DNA from: Tetracentron sinense
Lineage: Eukaryota > Streptophyta > Magnoliopsida > Trochodendrales > Trochodendraceae
Direction: 5' to 3'
NCBI GenBank assembly: GCA_015143295.1
Contig: CM026554.1
Coordinates: forward strand, 32,129,531-32,193,530
Length of the DNA stretch: 64,000 nucleotides
The notes beneath the pieces were generated by a model. That model was given only the letters and a program-made list of their open reading frames with translations, had not been told where the DNA came from and did not search any database. Within the stretch, counting starts at the first letter, position 1; the number at the start of each line of letters is the position of its first letter. The position numbers were made by a program, and so were the translations under genes. Positions 34,301-47,239 of this stretch are shown in pieces.

Positions 34301-37300
34301 TTTGTTTTGGATGTTGCTGCCTTACCTACGCCTCTTTTCCCAACATATATTACTGTAACTTCATTCAAGAGCATGCCATATTCCACTGCTATTGAATTGA
34401 ACCAACGAACTAGATTTTGGTATTTCTTCGACTTCCTTAAACTCTCCCATCTCTGCCCACTTCCTGTAAAGTGCAGAATACTAAGAAACTGTTGAGAAGC
34501 ACCGAATTATAAAATAGTGAACATCTAAGGTACAACGACATAAGGGTCTAGAAATAGCTTATGGTACACATGTTACTCATTAGTTTTGCAGAGGTAGGGG
34601 CCAAACGCATAATTCTAGTCACGGGAGATCTCCTGCTACAGAATTTGACCCATTGGATGATGGCTTATCATCTAATGTAAGGGTATATTACTCAATTATT
34701 CATTTTTTTTTATGACTGCCATGGTCCTTCCTTGCAGTCTACAAACATGTAGAGGTACCAAAAACCATTCCATGAATTCCAACCAGAAGACCTCCTATGA
34801 AAAAATGGACCAAATGTAATGACCATCAACCAGTCAACTTTCTCTTCAATGTTTACCATATTCAGATGACAATTTTGCTCATCCAACAAAGTCAATTTTT
34901 GGTTCAAGAGATCTTCAAATTGGTGAACTTTTAATAGTGGGTCCCAATCTGTATGTGCAAAGAATGCATTTCTTGGATATTGGTAATCCGGTTATCCGAA
35001 TTTATGGTCCACCTAGTAGGTATACCAGATCTTCCCCCTGGGCCCCTATGCAAAACAAGATACCAGCAACCCCAGGCAGTAAGTAAGATAAGGAGGGTTG
35101 GTTCAAAATGCTGCCACTGAAATTTTTACCTGCTAGACCTGACCAGATTGCTATATCTGCAACTGAAAAACTATGACCGACCAAGAAAGTCCGCAGTAAC
35201 AAATAACCATCCACATAGTTGCAGGCATTCTCAAAATCTGAACCTGATGAGAAGATTGGGGCATATTCTAGCCATTCATCGATCTAAAACAAGGATAATA
35301 TTTAGACTCAGCAATATAAAGGAGAAAGAAACATTGAGAAACTAGAGTTGTAAGATCAAATGAGGAACTCTAAAAAAAAATGCTTTTGATATTTGGCAGA
35401 TGTAGCAGAAATACCTGGCTAGATTCCAATGCATCCTTTCCGCAAAAATTGGGAATGGTCGCTATCCGACCAAGATAACGTAGAAGTACATTTGTTCCAT
35501 GCAATTTCAATCTGGAAGACCGATCGAGTTAAATTGTCAAAATGGAAAATCATTTTACACACTACTTCGGCTATTCTAAGGTGGCGTTTGGTTAGACTTC
35601 CCTTGTGACTTTTACGACTTCTAGGTCAGGGGAAGTCAAAAGTCGGATATTTCCGTGTTTGGTTTGCCAATATCATTTTCACTTCCCGAAAAAGTGGAAG
35701 TCGGTGAAAGTCGAAATTTCTATTTCCCCGGAAAGTAGGGTCTTTGTTACTTCCGTGGGAAGTTGATATAATTTCCGCGGAAAGTTGACGGTGTTTTGCG
35801 GGAACGAAGGTTTTTTTTTTCTCTTAACCGTTCATGGTCAGCCCCATCTTCCTTCCCTCTGCTGCTTCCGTCGGTAATTTCTTCAATCTTTTCCTCTCTC
35901 TTTTCCCTAATCTAATCTACGGTATCTACCATAGAATCAGTTGGTTTGCAACCCATAATTTTTTATTTTTTCTGCAACAGTTTTTCATTATTTGCGAAAG
36001 AATTCCTGTGCTTGCAGCAGGTTGAAGACAATGAATAGTATTGTCTTCTCCCAGATTTTTTTCCCTATATTTTCTTCTCTATTCTTCTTTCCAAAAGTTT
36101 TTTTTCTTTAAAAATTTCTCATTCTCATTCGTTTTTTGAATGTTGTATTGATAGGCTTTCAAATGAGTTAGATTGGGGGCAAAGGCCTTGGGGATTGGCT
36201 GAAATGGAGGAGAATGGGAGAGTTTTGGTTTTATCCAAACTCTCCCATTGTTCACGGTTTGGATTTTGGTTGATTCAAATGGGTTGGAAATCCTTTGGAT
36301 AAGGTTTAAATAGATTATGTATAAATCCCTTTTTTTTTTGAGAAAACCAAGCAAAATAAAAGAAACAGATTTCAAAACCCTACAAGTAGCGTTCTTGCCT
36401 GAGGTTTAAGACAAAGGACGTAAATGTCATTTGTTGAAAAGTTAAGTATTTTTTAATAAAAAGCTTTTAAAAATATTTTTTTAAATACAAAAAAATATAT
36501 TTAAAAAAGGTAAAATTAGGAAATAAAAATATTAATTAACATTTTGCAACTCATTTTGAAAATTTTGGATGGTTTTGAACTCTATGGGTATTTACGTAAT
36601 TTTCAAAAGTCCTGGGCATTTTGGTAAAATTATAAAAAAATAAAAAAAAATGAAAAATATTTCTAAAAAACCATTTAATTTATTTTAAAAGGGATTTCAT
36701 TCAATTTAAAGATTTTATCCAAGGGAGGGTAATTTTGGCAAAGAACCATGCAAAAAAGGGTACTGACAATATCTTTCAAATTTCTTGTAAGTGCAAACAA
36801 ACACAAAATTAATTTTGGGGTTTTTGAGATTCACTTTTCAGATGTGTAAGCCAAACACTAATCTCTCATCTAAATGACTTTTTCAAACTTCCTCAGGAGT
36901 TACTTCCGGCGAAGTAACTCTTGAGGAAGTATTTTTCTTTTGTGAGAAGTCTAACCAAACGTCACCTAAATATATGAAAGGCAATTTAATAGCACTGACA
37001 ATCAACAACCAAACAAAACTCTGACAAGCAGGAAAAAGAGATATACAAGCAGTTCAAAATGCTACTTTTTAGTTTTTATTACTATTGGCTTTAACATTAA
37101 AAAAATCAACGGAACCCAAATCAGAACTACCAATCCAAAACAATTACATACATGAAAAGAATCCCATCTCAGTAAGACCTTCTAAGACTCTGAATATAAA
37201 AAGCTTTAAATAACCTAATAAACAATTGATCATCCAGTCTGAAAGCCACTGACTCATTCACTTTTAAATCAAACATTCAATATTCAATAACAATATTTTT

Positions 37301-39595
37301 TAAAAGAAAATCCCAACTTCAATTAAAGTTACCGCAACTCAATATAAATGAATAATAAAGAAACAAGAAGATTCAAAACATTCCCTATAGCAGGTGAAAA
37401 AACTAGCTTTCATCACCTCTTGCAAATCCTACCACACGACAATTGTGCTCCAACCATATCCAAAATAAGCTTGTGAAATATCTCCACAAGAAGTCCAAAA
37501 TCCTAATTGATACAAATTTAAGCTGTATAACAAACAAAAAGTTTAAAAAGGAAGGACACATTTTTTAACAGAGTTTCTGTTTCTTTAGGTAGATGATCAT
37601 GAAATGCTAAAAAGCAAGTAATTTTATTATACTTTGTGCTCAGCTGAATTCCATTTTCCACCATCGACATTCTTCATGTATTTGCCTATCTAAGAATCTT
37701 GCAAGTGATTTTTTTTTTTTAAGGCCTTGATGATCAAATGTTTCGATCCCAGGTCTGTTAGTATTCCACAATTAAAGGTGACCATCTGGGACCATTATCT
37801 AAATGTATTGATATAACAAATTAGCATAAGATTTGAGATTTTAAAATACCAGTCAAAAGTGCAAGGTTCCATAACATCAAACTATTAAGAAATGGGAATA
37901 AATTCGTTCATCGGAGGGCTAGGGTTCGTCGTAGGAATCTTTCTGGTTCCTGCTCCCTCCTTCCCGGCCATCTTGCTTACTATGAGTTTGCTTCCCTTGA
38001 CTAAACTAATAGATAGGGTCCATGAGCGATCGTGCAAATAGATAGGGTTCGGTAAATTTCAGATAAATACTTTTCTTGACCAAGCAAAGCAACTGAGCAA
38101 GTGGACAAGGAACAACCAAAAAATTTGAGATACAGTTCCTAAAGCACATATAAGCACATCTTTGATGACTGCTCATTAGGGAACCGGGGTCATGCAGGAA
38201 TTGGAGGTGTTATTAGGGACCATGATGGTTCCATGATTCCATCATTGCTTTGTATTCGAGCCAAGTTGGTGAGACCACTTCTAACCATGCTGAACCTCTC
38301 CCTAAGGCGGGGGATTATTTTGTGTAAGAGTATTGAGTCACCACTGTTCACCATTGAAAGGGACTCCAAAAAAGGAATCCCATGGGCTAGAGGGAAGGGT
38401 AGAGTCCCTTGGAAATACACGTATCTTCTTACTGAAATTTCTGACATCACAAAAGAACATGACTTTCTTTTGGGTTTCTCACTCTGTCCATGGTTAGGCA
38501 GATCAGTTAGCTAAGAATGAAGTTTTGAGAGAACTTATTTAGCAAGTTCTTTCCTGAGTGGTAATTTGTGTTGTCCCTTTTTGCTCCTTTTTCTCCCTTT
38601 CTTTGTTTGCTTTTTCCTCTTAGATTCAGTTCTGTATTCTTTTTCTTTGTTTTCTTTAATGAATTCCCATAAACCTTGACCAATCCTGAATAAGTGTCTA
38701 TATAGATGAAATCAACAGTGAATTCGGTCTCATAAGCAGTAAATACTCCAAAGTAGAGGCGAGGGATCCCTTCGAATAGTTTTAATAATAGCTCTTGCTT
38801 CGAAGCTCTTTTAGTTGGGGAAAGTGACTGGTATTGTCATTGCTTAGACACTGAGTCCATCCTAAGTTCCAGGGAGATTTTTGAATATTGTGGATAAAAT
38901 TAGGGATTTGCGCTTTGGCAGAGTATTTTAAAAACTCTTTCAATCCTCTATGCTAGCGTGAAAGTCGGCTCATTGCAAAAGATGCTGTATATAAAGGCTC
39001 TCCTTGTACATCGTAAAGTTATCCTTAACTTCTTCTTTTTACTTCATAATGAAATTTTCCTTAACTTCTTCTTTTTACTTCTTATTATGCTAAATTTGTT
39101 TAGAGGGAAAATAGGTGCATACATGTTGTGTTTGGCATGCTGGAACATGAGTTTTTTTGCTATAAATGTTTATCCAATACTATAGTATGCTTCAGGGAAA
39201 TTTTTTTCTCCAAAATGTGAAGAGAAATTATTTCCAAGAAAATTTTATTTTCTTGTCCCTCTGAACAAACAAAGCATTAATGAAATTTCATTAATTGTAA
39301 AGAATAAGAATAAATTAAAATCTCCATCATCCACTTAACTTCTCCTAATTCCTTTACTTTGCGTTGAAGATTTGAGATTTGACCATTAAGAAACACAACC
39401 AAGATAAATCAGAATAAACAAAATGAACAATGAGCTTTACAGTAATAGTAATTACCCTGAAGAGAAATGAAGAATGGGAGACGATCCAGAAGGAAGACTT
39501 GAATCAAGCGATACCGAAATGCCAGCGATCTTTGCCGTAGCAATTACTGAAACCGGAGGATTATCAGCGGAGAACAACAGCTTCATCTCTGTCAT
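31324..39595 (-). CDS. GluRS: Glutamate--tRNA ligase, cytosolic (class Ic), six coding exons
   Basis: This enzyme charges tRNA(Glu) with glutamate in the cytosol. Exons are 39595-39456, 35511-35415, 35283-35130, 34463-33337, 32563-32096 and 31542-31324, totalling 2205 nt (734 residues plus stop), all GT/AG and in phase. Residues about 50-157 form the GST-like N-terminal domain of eukaryotic GluRS ([29 protein letters not shown]). A Lys/Ser-rich linker follows. The catalytic domain carries [12 protein letters not shown] (HIGH at residues 239-242) and the KMSKS equivalent LLSKRKL (about 460-466), also [11 protein letters not shown] and DYFPELM. The C-terminal half is the beta-barrel anticodon-binding domain ([28 protein letters not shown]). 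Length and order match plant cytosolic enzymes (about 720 residues in Arabidopsis). The start is MTEMKLL, right after an intron acceptor; the internal ATG at 39586 is an alternative. No disabling lesion was seen. Confidence 0.96.
31717..31858. mobile_element. MITE in synthetase intron 5
   Basis: Ends AATAATCCCCTCCTTGGG and, reversed, AATAATTGCCTCCTTGGGG form inverted repeats around a short core, within the 553-bp intron 31543-32095. Confidence 0.6.
32697..33065. mobile_element. hAT-like MITE in synthetase intron 4
   Basis: Exact 8-bp duplication CCTAGGTC (32689-32696 and 33066-33073). Ends CATAGTTACCAAATCCGCG and, reversed, CATAGTTACCTAGTACGAG. The interior repeats GTATAATAT words. A 65-bp segment (TTGTACTTTTGCCATATAAC ... 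CTTCCTCGATGG) is tandemly duplicated at about 32,893-33,023. Confidence 0.88.
35580..36966. mobile_element. 1.39-kb PIF/Harbinger-like non-autonomous element in synthetase intron 1
   Basis: Ends GGTGGCGTTTGGTTAGACTT and, reversed, GGTGACGTTTGGTTAGACTT match at 19 of 20 positions, flanked by TAA duplications (35577-35579 and 36967-36969). Subterminal GGAAGT/ACTTCC words are frequent. No transposase frame. It begins only 68 bp upstream of the exon 2 acceptor. Confidence 0.82.
36970..38160. other. Synthetase intron 1, unassigned
   Basis: AT-rich, no feature recognised. 38,700-39,455 is similar apart from a 46-bp tandem duplication (CCTTAACTTCTTCTTTTTAC) at about 39,010-39,090. Confidence 0.4.
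38160..38690 (+). mobile_element. LINE RNase H remnant in synthetase intron 1
   Basis: The plus strand reads [20 protein letters not shown] at about 38,170-38,230, the start of the L1 RNase H domain (consensus NFDGAS.GNPG.AG.GGVIRD). Broken downstream frames and a T-rich 3' tail follow. It is antisense to the host gene. Confidence 0.7.
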
Positions 39596-39845
39596 CTGCA
39601 GAAAATAAATAAATCAATCAAATGAAGCAGTGGATTCGAGAATTTGGATTTAGGTCATGACTTTCAAGGAGGAAAATTTTTGTGTGTAGAGAGAGAAATT
39701 ACACATGGAGAAAATTAACAAAAGATAGTTTAGAGAGAGAGAGAGAGACCTGTCGGCAGTTGGCGGTCGGCGGCCGGAGAAAGGGGACGGCGGAAGAAGC
39801 TGTTTAGAGGTACCAGTCAGGGTTCAGTTCAGCCCTAGTGCCCCT
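39596..39845 (-). promoter_or_regulatory. 5'UTR exon and 5'UTR intron of glutamyl-tRNA synthetase
   Basis: On the minus strand a Gly/Arg-codon-like GC-rich leader ends CCGACAG at about 39750, followed by a donor GTCTCTCTC. The acceptor TTTTCTGCAG directly precedes the ATG at 39595. This gives a leader intron of about 154 bp beginning with a (CT)n run, common in plant housekeeping genes. The transcription start is not fixed; about 39,840 is a guess. Confidence 0.55.
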
Positions 39846-40029
39846 TTAATCTCATGAAAACAAAAGGTCAAAAAAAGTTAACTCGGTTTGGCATCAATTC
39901 TGGTTCATTGGATTTGATTCTTTTGTAATTTATTCTGTAAAGAAAATGCTTGACAACTGTCCATTAGAGGAGGGGATGGGATTTGATCCGGCGATAGCCA
40001 GACCAAAATCATCAGGTGATGGTTTTAGT

Positions 40030-40480
40030 CCGATATGTGGCAATAAAAAGGTGAGATGTCATTTCAATTTCGCCCTTTGTTTTTTTATTTTTCTCCATTT
40101 GATATCTTCTCCTTTTTTTTAATCACTACATGTCCCCATCAATCCCATCCCTTAATGCTATGTTTGGTTGTCGAGAAAATAGGCGAAAATATAGAAAAGA
40201 AAAGAAAATTTTGAATTTATAATACAATTTTTAATTATGTTTTATCCAATTTTCTTTTCTTTTCCATTTTTTTCTTATTTTCTCGGCAACCAAACATAGG
40301 GTAAAGGACGGCTTCGGATTTTCTCCGCTGGACGCCCAACAATGGACATGTGGCAATAAAAATAGGTGAGATGTCATTTCATTTTCTCTTTATGATTTTG
40401 ATTTCTTTCCCACTTGATATCTCTCCTCATTGCCACATGTCAATTGACGCTCGAGCGCCAACCTCGGAACCGAAGGCTTA
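40030..40480 (+). repeat. Direct repeat pair around MITE copy 4
   Basis: GTGGCAATAAAAAGGTGAG and ATGTCATTTCA at about 40,038-40,065 recur at about 40,350-40,380 with similar following sequence (TTTCTCC/CACTTGATATCT). Probably an older duplicated element on both sides of the MITE. Confidence 0.5.
40156..40301. mobile_element. Tourist/PIF-like MITE, copy 4
   Basis: 146 bp with ends TGCTATGTTTGGTTGTCGAG and, reversed, CCCTATGTTTGGTTGCCGAG. Flanked by TAA (40153-40155 and 40302-40304). Same length as copy 3. Confidence 0.85.
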
Positions 40481-43169
40481 GAGGAGTGCTAAACCTAGTC
40501 ACAATAACTTTAATTTTTTTCCCAGACACAAGAGTAGGTGCAAAAGGTGAAAATGTTTGATATTTTAACATATTAAAAAGATAAAATAATCAAAAGAAGT
40601 TTAGCATTTGTAGCCACACTACGTTGCATCTATGGAAGATTGAGATTAGGGCTAACATTTTTGATAAGATTATTATAAACATTAAATATGATTTTATTTA
40701 ATAATATATTTATAAGTGTTATAAAATTACGTCAATTTTTATTATGTTCTATCTATCTCGTTTGTTTTCATGCTTATTTGATTTGTTTTAGGTGTACTTT
40801 TTAAAGAAACATTTTTTTCAGCTAAAATTGTCGAAAACACAATGCTTCTTAAAAACTTTTCCTAAAAATGAATTTAGGATGTTCCCGAAATAAAGTAAAT
40901 TGTTCCTAATGAACGATGCCAATAAATAAAGTAAATGGATTGATGACCATGTTACTCGAATTTCCTAGTTAAAATATAGTTTAGGTCGAGTTAGCTCAAA
41001 AGCCAGTCGAATTTGGAGTGAGCCGACAAGTTTTAAAACAATTATTGAAACATCTAAAGTGACCTCATTTTAATTTTATTATTATTGTGGTGATAGATCC
41101 AATTTAGATAGTGCAATCCAAAAATAATCAATTTTAGATGGTGAACACATACTTACCAATGCCTTTTGTTTATGTAGTAAACTTTGAATGAACTTATATA
41201 ATTTCAGTCAACAACCAAATAAGCCCCAACCAAATAGGCCCTAAAGGGAATGGTTAAGAATTAGAATTAGGGGTGTGTTCAATGCGGGCTCTCGACGCAC
41301 CCTCTGGGATTAGTCTTGGCCCAAAGGGTTGGGGACACCCCAAGTTTCCAAAAAAAAATAAAATTAGAGGCTGAGTTAAGCCATATACTTGGCTTGAATG
41401 TATTCAAGCTTGGCTCGGTTTCTATATAAGATCGAATGTACATGCTTAAAGCTCAACTCAAATATGAATGATTCAGTTCGAGCTCGGCTTAGTATATTTG
41501 AAAGAACCAATCTAGTTTTTAGACTATTCTCAAAATTTCGCCACACTCACTAGTTAGTCTTTACTAGGGATGAAAAACAAATTATCAAAGCATGTGTGGT
41601 TTGACAAATTAGAAACTTGAGCTCTGTTTTAAGAGATATTTCTCATTTTTGAGATCTCAAACCTAGAAACCCTAGACTCGTTCATCAAAATGTTTCATTG
41701 AATGTTTGACATGTACGCCTTTTTGGTAGAATTACTTGAGTTAGTAGAGAAATACCACTACACCATCAGTCTAATGCAACTTAAACACTAACGGAACTCA
41801 CGTGTGATGCACGTGAATGACTGATTTTTTGAATGTCATTAAAGAGGTTCAAGCTAGAGGTTCAAGCTTTGTGTAATCGTGTGAGAGAGGGAGATAATGG
41901 GAAAGGAGAGAGATTGGAGGAGAGAAAGTGGGGACGTGGGGAGAGAGAAGTGGAAGAGAGAGAGAGGATGATGGGAAAGGAGAGAGATCTAAGAAAATGA
42001 CATATATAACCTCAAAATATAATTATTTAAAAAAAAACTTTACTGATATTTTTGTTCTTCAATTAAAACTAACAATCAACGCCATCTACCTCTCATTGTA
42101 ATAGTAACCTTAAAAATAGAATTACAAAATTTTTAACTTTAAGGGTATTTTTGTCCTTTAAAAATGTCAATCAACGCTATCTACCCCTCCTTCTCTACTT
42201 CAAAACAACTAAGCATGAGGCACAGCAAGCTAAACAAGTCTTACAATAACATCAAATAGAGGAAGAAGAAACCTTTAAAACAATTATAAGCTCAAAAACC
42301 TAATTAAGAAAGGATAAATAGAGGCTTTTAAATCCCACAAAGTACTAAAAAGAACCTGTATCGATAAAAAAAAATCTCCAGCAATTGCCAATTCAAAAAA
42401 CACAATTAAGAAGACCAAAATTGTATATGGTATAGAGAGAGATTGGGAAGGATCTTTGGCCTAATGAACTTGATCCCTGGACAACCAATGGGGGTGTTGA
42501 GCTCATATGCTATACTCTTATGAGATGAGGGTTAGAGAAGAGATAGAGGAGAGGCTATGCTGCTGAATTTTGAGATGGTCTGGTTTATTGATGGTCGCAT
42601 AAGGGAACAAAGGGAGCTAAGTTGCAAAGGAGAAGGTTAAGGTTTAGTAGAAGAGGCAGAAGAAGTGAGAACCCACCCTTTTACTCTTTATATATATATA
42701 TATATATAAAGAAATAAGTGTCACCTACCCCCCTTTCTTTGCTCTCCAATCTTCAATTTCAAGAATCCTATGAGTTCTATTTTAAGGATGTCATGTGTCA
42801 CCCTTCTTTAATCTCAACCGTTAACTCTATCTCTCTCTCTATCTCTCACACGTCGCCCTCTCCATTCAAAAAACATTTGAGAGATTTTAGGAGATTGTTC
42901 TCTCCACGGCTCTATCTTTAATCTCGACCATTAACTCTCTCTCTCTTACACGCGTCTCCCTCTCAATTCAAAAACCATTAGAGGGATTTTAGGAGATTGT
43001 GATTAGAGAGATAAAGAGAAGATAGATAAATAATGTAGAGAGATTTTAAAGATTGTGATAAGAGGAATACAAAGAGAGATAAGAAGGATAGAGAGAGATT
43101 TTAGGGGATTGTGATAAGAGGGATAGAAAGAGTGTAGAGATTTATTTTTTATTTTGTTATTCATACTCA
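40481..43169. other. Intergenic, repeat-like but unassigned
   Basis: Contains GA-rich stretches (about 41,880-41,990), an (AT)n run at about 42,690-42,711 and duplicated 100-bp pieces with ATTTTAGGAGATTGT (about 42,890, 42,985). No gene was recognised. Confidence 0.4.
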
Positions 43170-43177
43170 TGCATCGC

Positions 43178-43708
43178 CTAGGAAGCACGGATACGAGTAC
43201 GATATGGATACTGCAATAAGGCAAAACCTTAAAAAAAGGATACAGGTACGGCCAGGATACGTCTGTAATTTTTTTAAAATAATAATAATACTATATTTTA
43301 TATTATAATTACAAAATAACCATTGGTTCAATTATGTTTATGTATAAAAAATACCATGTCCATGCAAAAGCAAAAGAAATATAGTCATCTCATCATCCAC
43401 TAAGCAAAAAAGAAAGTCATCCTATCATCCACTAAGCAAAATATAAAGAAGACCATGTCCATGCAAAAACAAAAGAGATAGGGTCACACCCCCGGGTCTC
43501 AAAAAATACCAAAAAAATAATAATAATTTATTCATGGCCGTATCCATGTCGTATTGGAGCCGTATCTGAATTAAAAAACATGTTTTTAATTAACAAGATA
43601 CATCTTAGCCATATCCCATACGTATCTCGCCGTATCAAAGGCATATCCGTATCTGATACGTATTAAATATGGGTACGAAGACCTATTTGAAGTATCTGTG
43701 CTTCCTAG
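43178..43708. mobile_element. hAT-like MITE, 531 bp
   Basis: Exact 8-bp duplication TGCATCGC (43170-43177 and 43709-43716). Ends CTAGGAAGCACGGATACG and, reversed, CTAGGAAGCACAGATAC. The interior has many GTATCC/GGATACG words near both ends and a duplicated CATCATCCACTAAGCAAA. Confidence 0.88.
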
Positions 43709-43716
43709 TGCATCGC

Positions 43717-45600
43717 ATATGGTCTCTACTAGTACTATAATATAAAGAAATAAAACTGTCCTCTTTGATCTCCAAATTGCAATCCTTGGAGTTCTAGAGG
43801 TGTTGATGTGGTAGGGAGATAGAGAGAGAATATAGACACTTGATCAATTAGAGTGATTTTAGGGGATTGTGATAAGAGGGATACAAAGAGAATATAGAAA
43901 GGGATTTTAGGAGATTGTGACAAGAGGGATAGAAAGAATATAGAAAGGGGTTAGGAGATTTTGATAAGAGGGATAAAGAGAGAGAATAAAGAGATAAAAA
44001 TCTGTGGAAGAGATTTTAGGAAATTGTGATAAGGGATTTATTTTTTATTTTTTTATTCACACCCACGCCCATGCATCACAAGGGGTCTTTGCTAATCTAT
44101 ACCAATACTACATGCTGATTGGTTCCACGTGGTATATCTCATTGGCCTTTATTATCTATTCTAGTTCATGCCACATATCTTCTAATTGATCCAATAAGAA
44201 GACGTTGCGTTACCCTTTTAATTATTGTTTTTCCTTCCTAATTAAGTGATGGGTTAAATGCTCACCTTCACTCATTCACATTCTATTTTTTTTAAATACA
44301 ATTAATTAAATTGTAACATTAAATATTTATTTTTCTTCTAATTCTACTCTTTAATTCTCATTCTCATTCTTAAAATTGTAACATTAAACATTTAAATTAT
44401 TAAAAATATGAAGCCACCTAAGGGTCTCTTATTTCTTCCCTCCACATTCTCATTCTTTAATTGCAATTTATTAAATTGTAACATCTACCACCCTCAAATT
44501 TTCTAATTTTTGGTCTACCTTCTCCCTAATCTCATATAAATAGTAAACAAATCCACAAGACACTTTTTCATTCTCAAACATATAAGGATTTGGCATGTTG
44601 TGCATTTTAGTTAGTATGGTTCACCAGTGAGGTTTTTTCTAAACATTAGAGCATCTAAAGTGAAAATCTTAAGAGGTTTGTTCTCACGGTAGCTATTGGG
44701 AAGTTCTTGAGTTTGGGTGCATTATGACATGAGTGCATTTCAGGTACTATATTTTGGATAATTCGATGATATTAGAAGCTGTCAGGTTCTGTCTAACATT
44801 ACTTAACTTTATACTTATGAGTTTCTACATGGAGCTTTGGTTGAGTATTAGTGCATTTTAGGCATTATTTTGGATCTTCTATTTTGCTCTTACAGTAACG
44901 ATTTGAAATAACATAGATTATTCTTACTAAAATTAATGAGATTCACGTTTACATTGATATTAAGAGTAATAAAACGAAATTCAAATTATTCCTGATATTC
45001 ATTGGTTTTAAAGTATCAAGTGGTCTCCTCTAAAGTCTTTCATCTCTCAATTAATTGTAAAAAAAAATAAAAAATTAACAATAATAAATGAAGGAAAGAG
45101 ATCTTTCCTAAAATAATGGCTCACCCTAATTAGGTTATAATTAATTATATTAACTCTCTAATTAGTAAATACTCTATAAGAAATTGAGTTTCTTGACATG
45201 GTATCTCTATTTAATTTTAATTTTGTATTTTGTTATATTATGCAAACTAGTGGTAGTGTTAAAATGAGTCCCACTAGAAAATTTTTAATTAGATGTTGTT
45301 TCGGGTTGAAGAATATAAAGAGATTAATATTCTCTCTTCTATGTAAACTTTTATTTCTAATAACTAATTATTTAAAAAACTTATTTATTTACAAGAATTA
45401 TCATCATCTCTAAAACTTTTAAATAATTTTGACACATTAATTTTTTAGATGAGATGAGATATTATAATGATGCAAACTTACTTTCTTGAAGTTATATAAT
45501 GAAAAAATTTGGTGAACCTCAAATCCGATGTTTGAATTGAGAACTCACAAGATCAAGGGGATGGTTAGGTTTCCCAACAATTCTATCTACCATTTTTGAT
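43717..45600. other. Intergenic, repeat-like but unassigned
   Basis: Repeats of GATTGTGATAAGAGGGATA-like phrases at about 43,865-44,030 echo 42,985-43,130. This suggests a dispersed repeat on both sides of the MITE. No gene. Confidence 0.4.
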
Positions 45601-46960
45601 ATTGTAACAATTAAGTTATTAATTAAAGGGATGCTGATATTAAAGTACGGAAATAGAAAACCAAGCAAACTACAACACAAGGATTTTTACATGGAAACTC
45701 TTCCGGAAAAAACCACGGGACCTAGTCCAGCAATGAGAATCCACTAAGACAAAGTCAACAAGAACTTACAAGACTCGAACTTGACTCTTTCAGACTCGAC
45801 ACTTCGATCATTCAGTTTTTAGTCATCCACGCCTCGAAAAGTCATCACGTACTTACAAGTCTCGTGATCAACCGCAGCCGCTCGTACTTCTCTTTCTGTC
45901 TCGAAAATAGTCCACGATCTTCTGATCGATTTCTGTCAATGACGGCTTCGGATTCCACCGACCAAATCACACTACCATGATCCTTCTTGGATCGATCTCC
46001 TTCGCAAAGGCTCCGGAACAATCTGGCCAAGTTGTTCTATCCAGAACAAGTTGATGGTTTCATATAAATCAACACCAAGATGAACTCCTTCAATGGACAA
46101 TTCCAAACAAGCAAGTATAAAGTTAAACTTGCAAACTCTAGGTTAAAAGCATTAATAAAAGGGGAGGAGAACAATAAGATTCCAGAGTTTTTTTGAACTC
46201 TAGAAAGAGTTAAAAATCCTCTCTATACTTTCCCAAAATTGTTTTTCACGAGTTAGAAGAGTTGCATTAAATAGAGGAACAACCCCCACAACTTAGAAAT
46301 TGCTAAAAAATCGTTTAGAAACTTTTCCCATATCAGGGTCGACCCTGGAAGTCATTTGGGTTGACCCTGAGGTGCTAAAAATGGGTTTTATACGTTTTTC
46401 CATATCAGGGTCGACCTTGGAGGATGTTTGGGTCGACCCAACTTTTTCACACTTGCTGGAAAATTTTCCCATACAAAATTTTTTAGACTCAGGGTCGACC
46501 CTAAGTGGTCAGGGTCAACCTTGAGGGTAAAACCGATTTTAAAACTTCATTTTCAGTCCTCGCTCCCTTCACAAAAGTTGTAGCTCTTTTCGACGCGGTC
46601 GATTTGATAAATTATGGAGTAAAATCAGAACTACCGATTGGAAGTTATGCCACCTACAAGCAACCTTAATTTTTTGAAAAATTTCAGCATTTTGAATTTG
46701 TTTTGCACTGCTTATCTCATCACCTAGGGTCCGTATGATTCGTTTAGGACACTTACGACCTAAGACATTATATTAAGATCATTTTAAGTCAATTCCCACA
46801 TATGGTCACATGGTATCTAGGTCACTTACCATCCTATGAAGGAAATGATCAACTGAGTCTTCAACTGTCTTCAACTTCACTTGTTTGCGGATACTTGATG
46901 GCAATGACACAAGATACACACCTAGATACCTAGACTCATTTGTTTTGACACCTGAATAAG
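45600..46960. repeat. Unclassified repeat with AGGGTCGACCCT motif array
   Basis: 46,330-46,520 holds five spaced copies or variants of the palindrome AGGGTCGACCCT (for example CATATCAGGGTCGACCCTGG). The rest shows no coding domain. It may be a non-autonomous retroelement, not demonstrated. Confidence 0.45.
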
Positions 46961-47239
46961 CCAACTCAAAAAACATGGACTTTACATATAATAATAAGAT
47001 AAAAGGTTATATATAACAATAAAATTATGAATTTTTAAATAATTACTTTAGCTATTTTTAATAGGATACATATAAAAAATATCACAATATGACTAAACTG
47101 TCATTATTTTTCTTATATTTTATTTTTATTATTTTCCTACTATGTATTTTTAATTTTCTCGTCATATTTTTCGTGTATTCATTTTCTTTCAACACCTCGT
47201 GCATTTGCACGAAATTTATATATATATATACATATGCGT

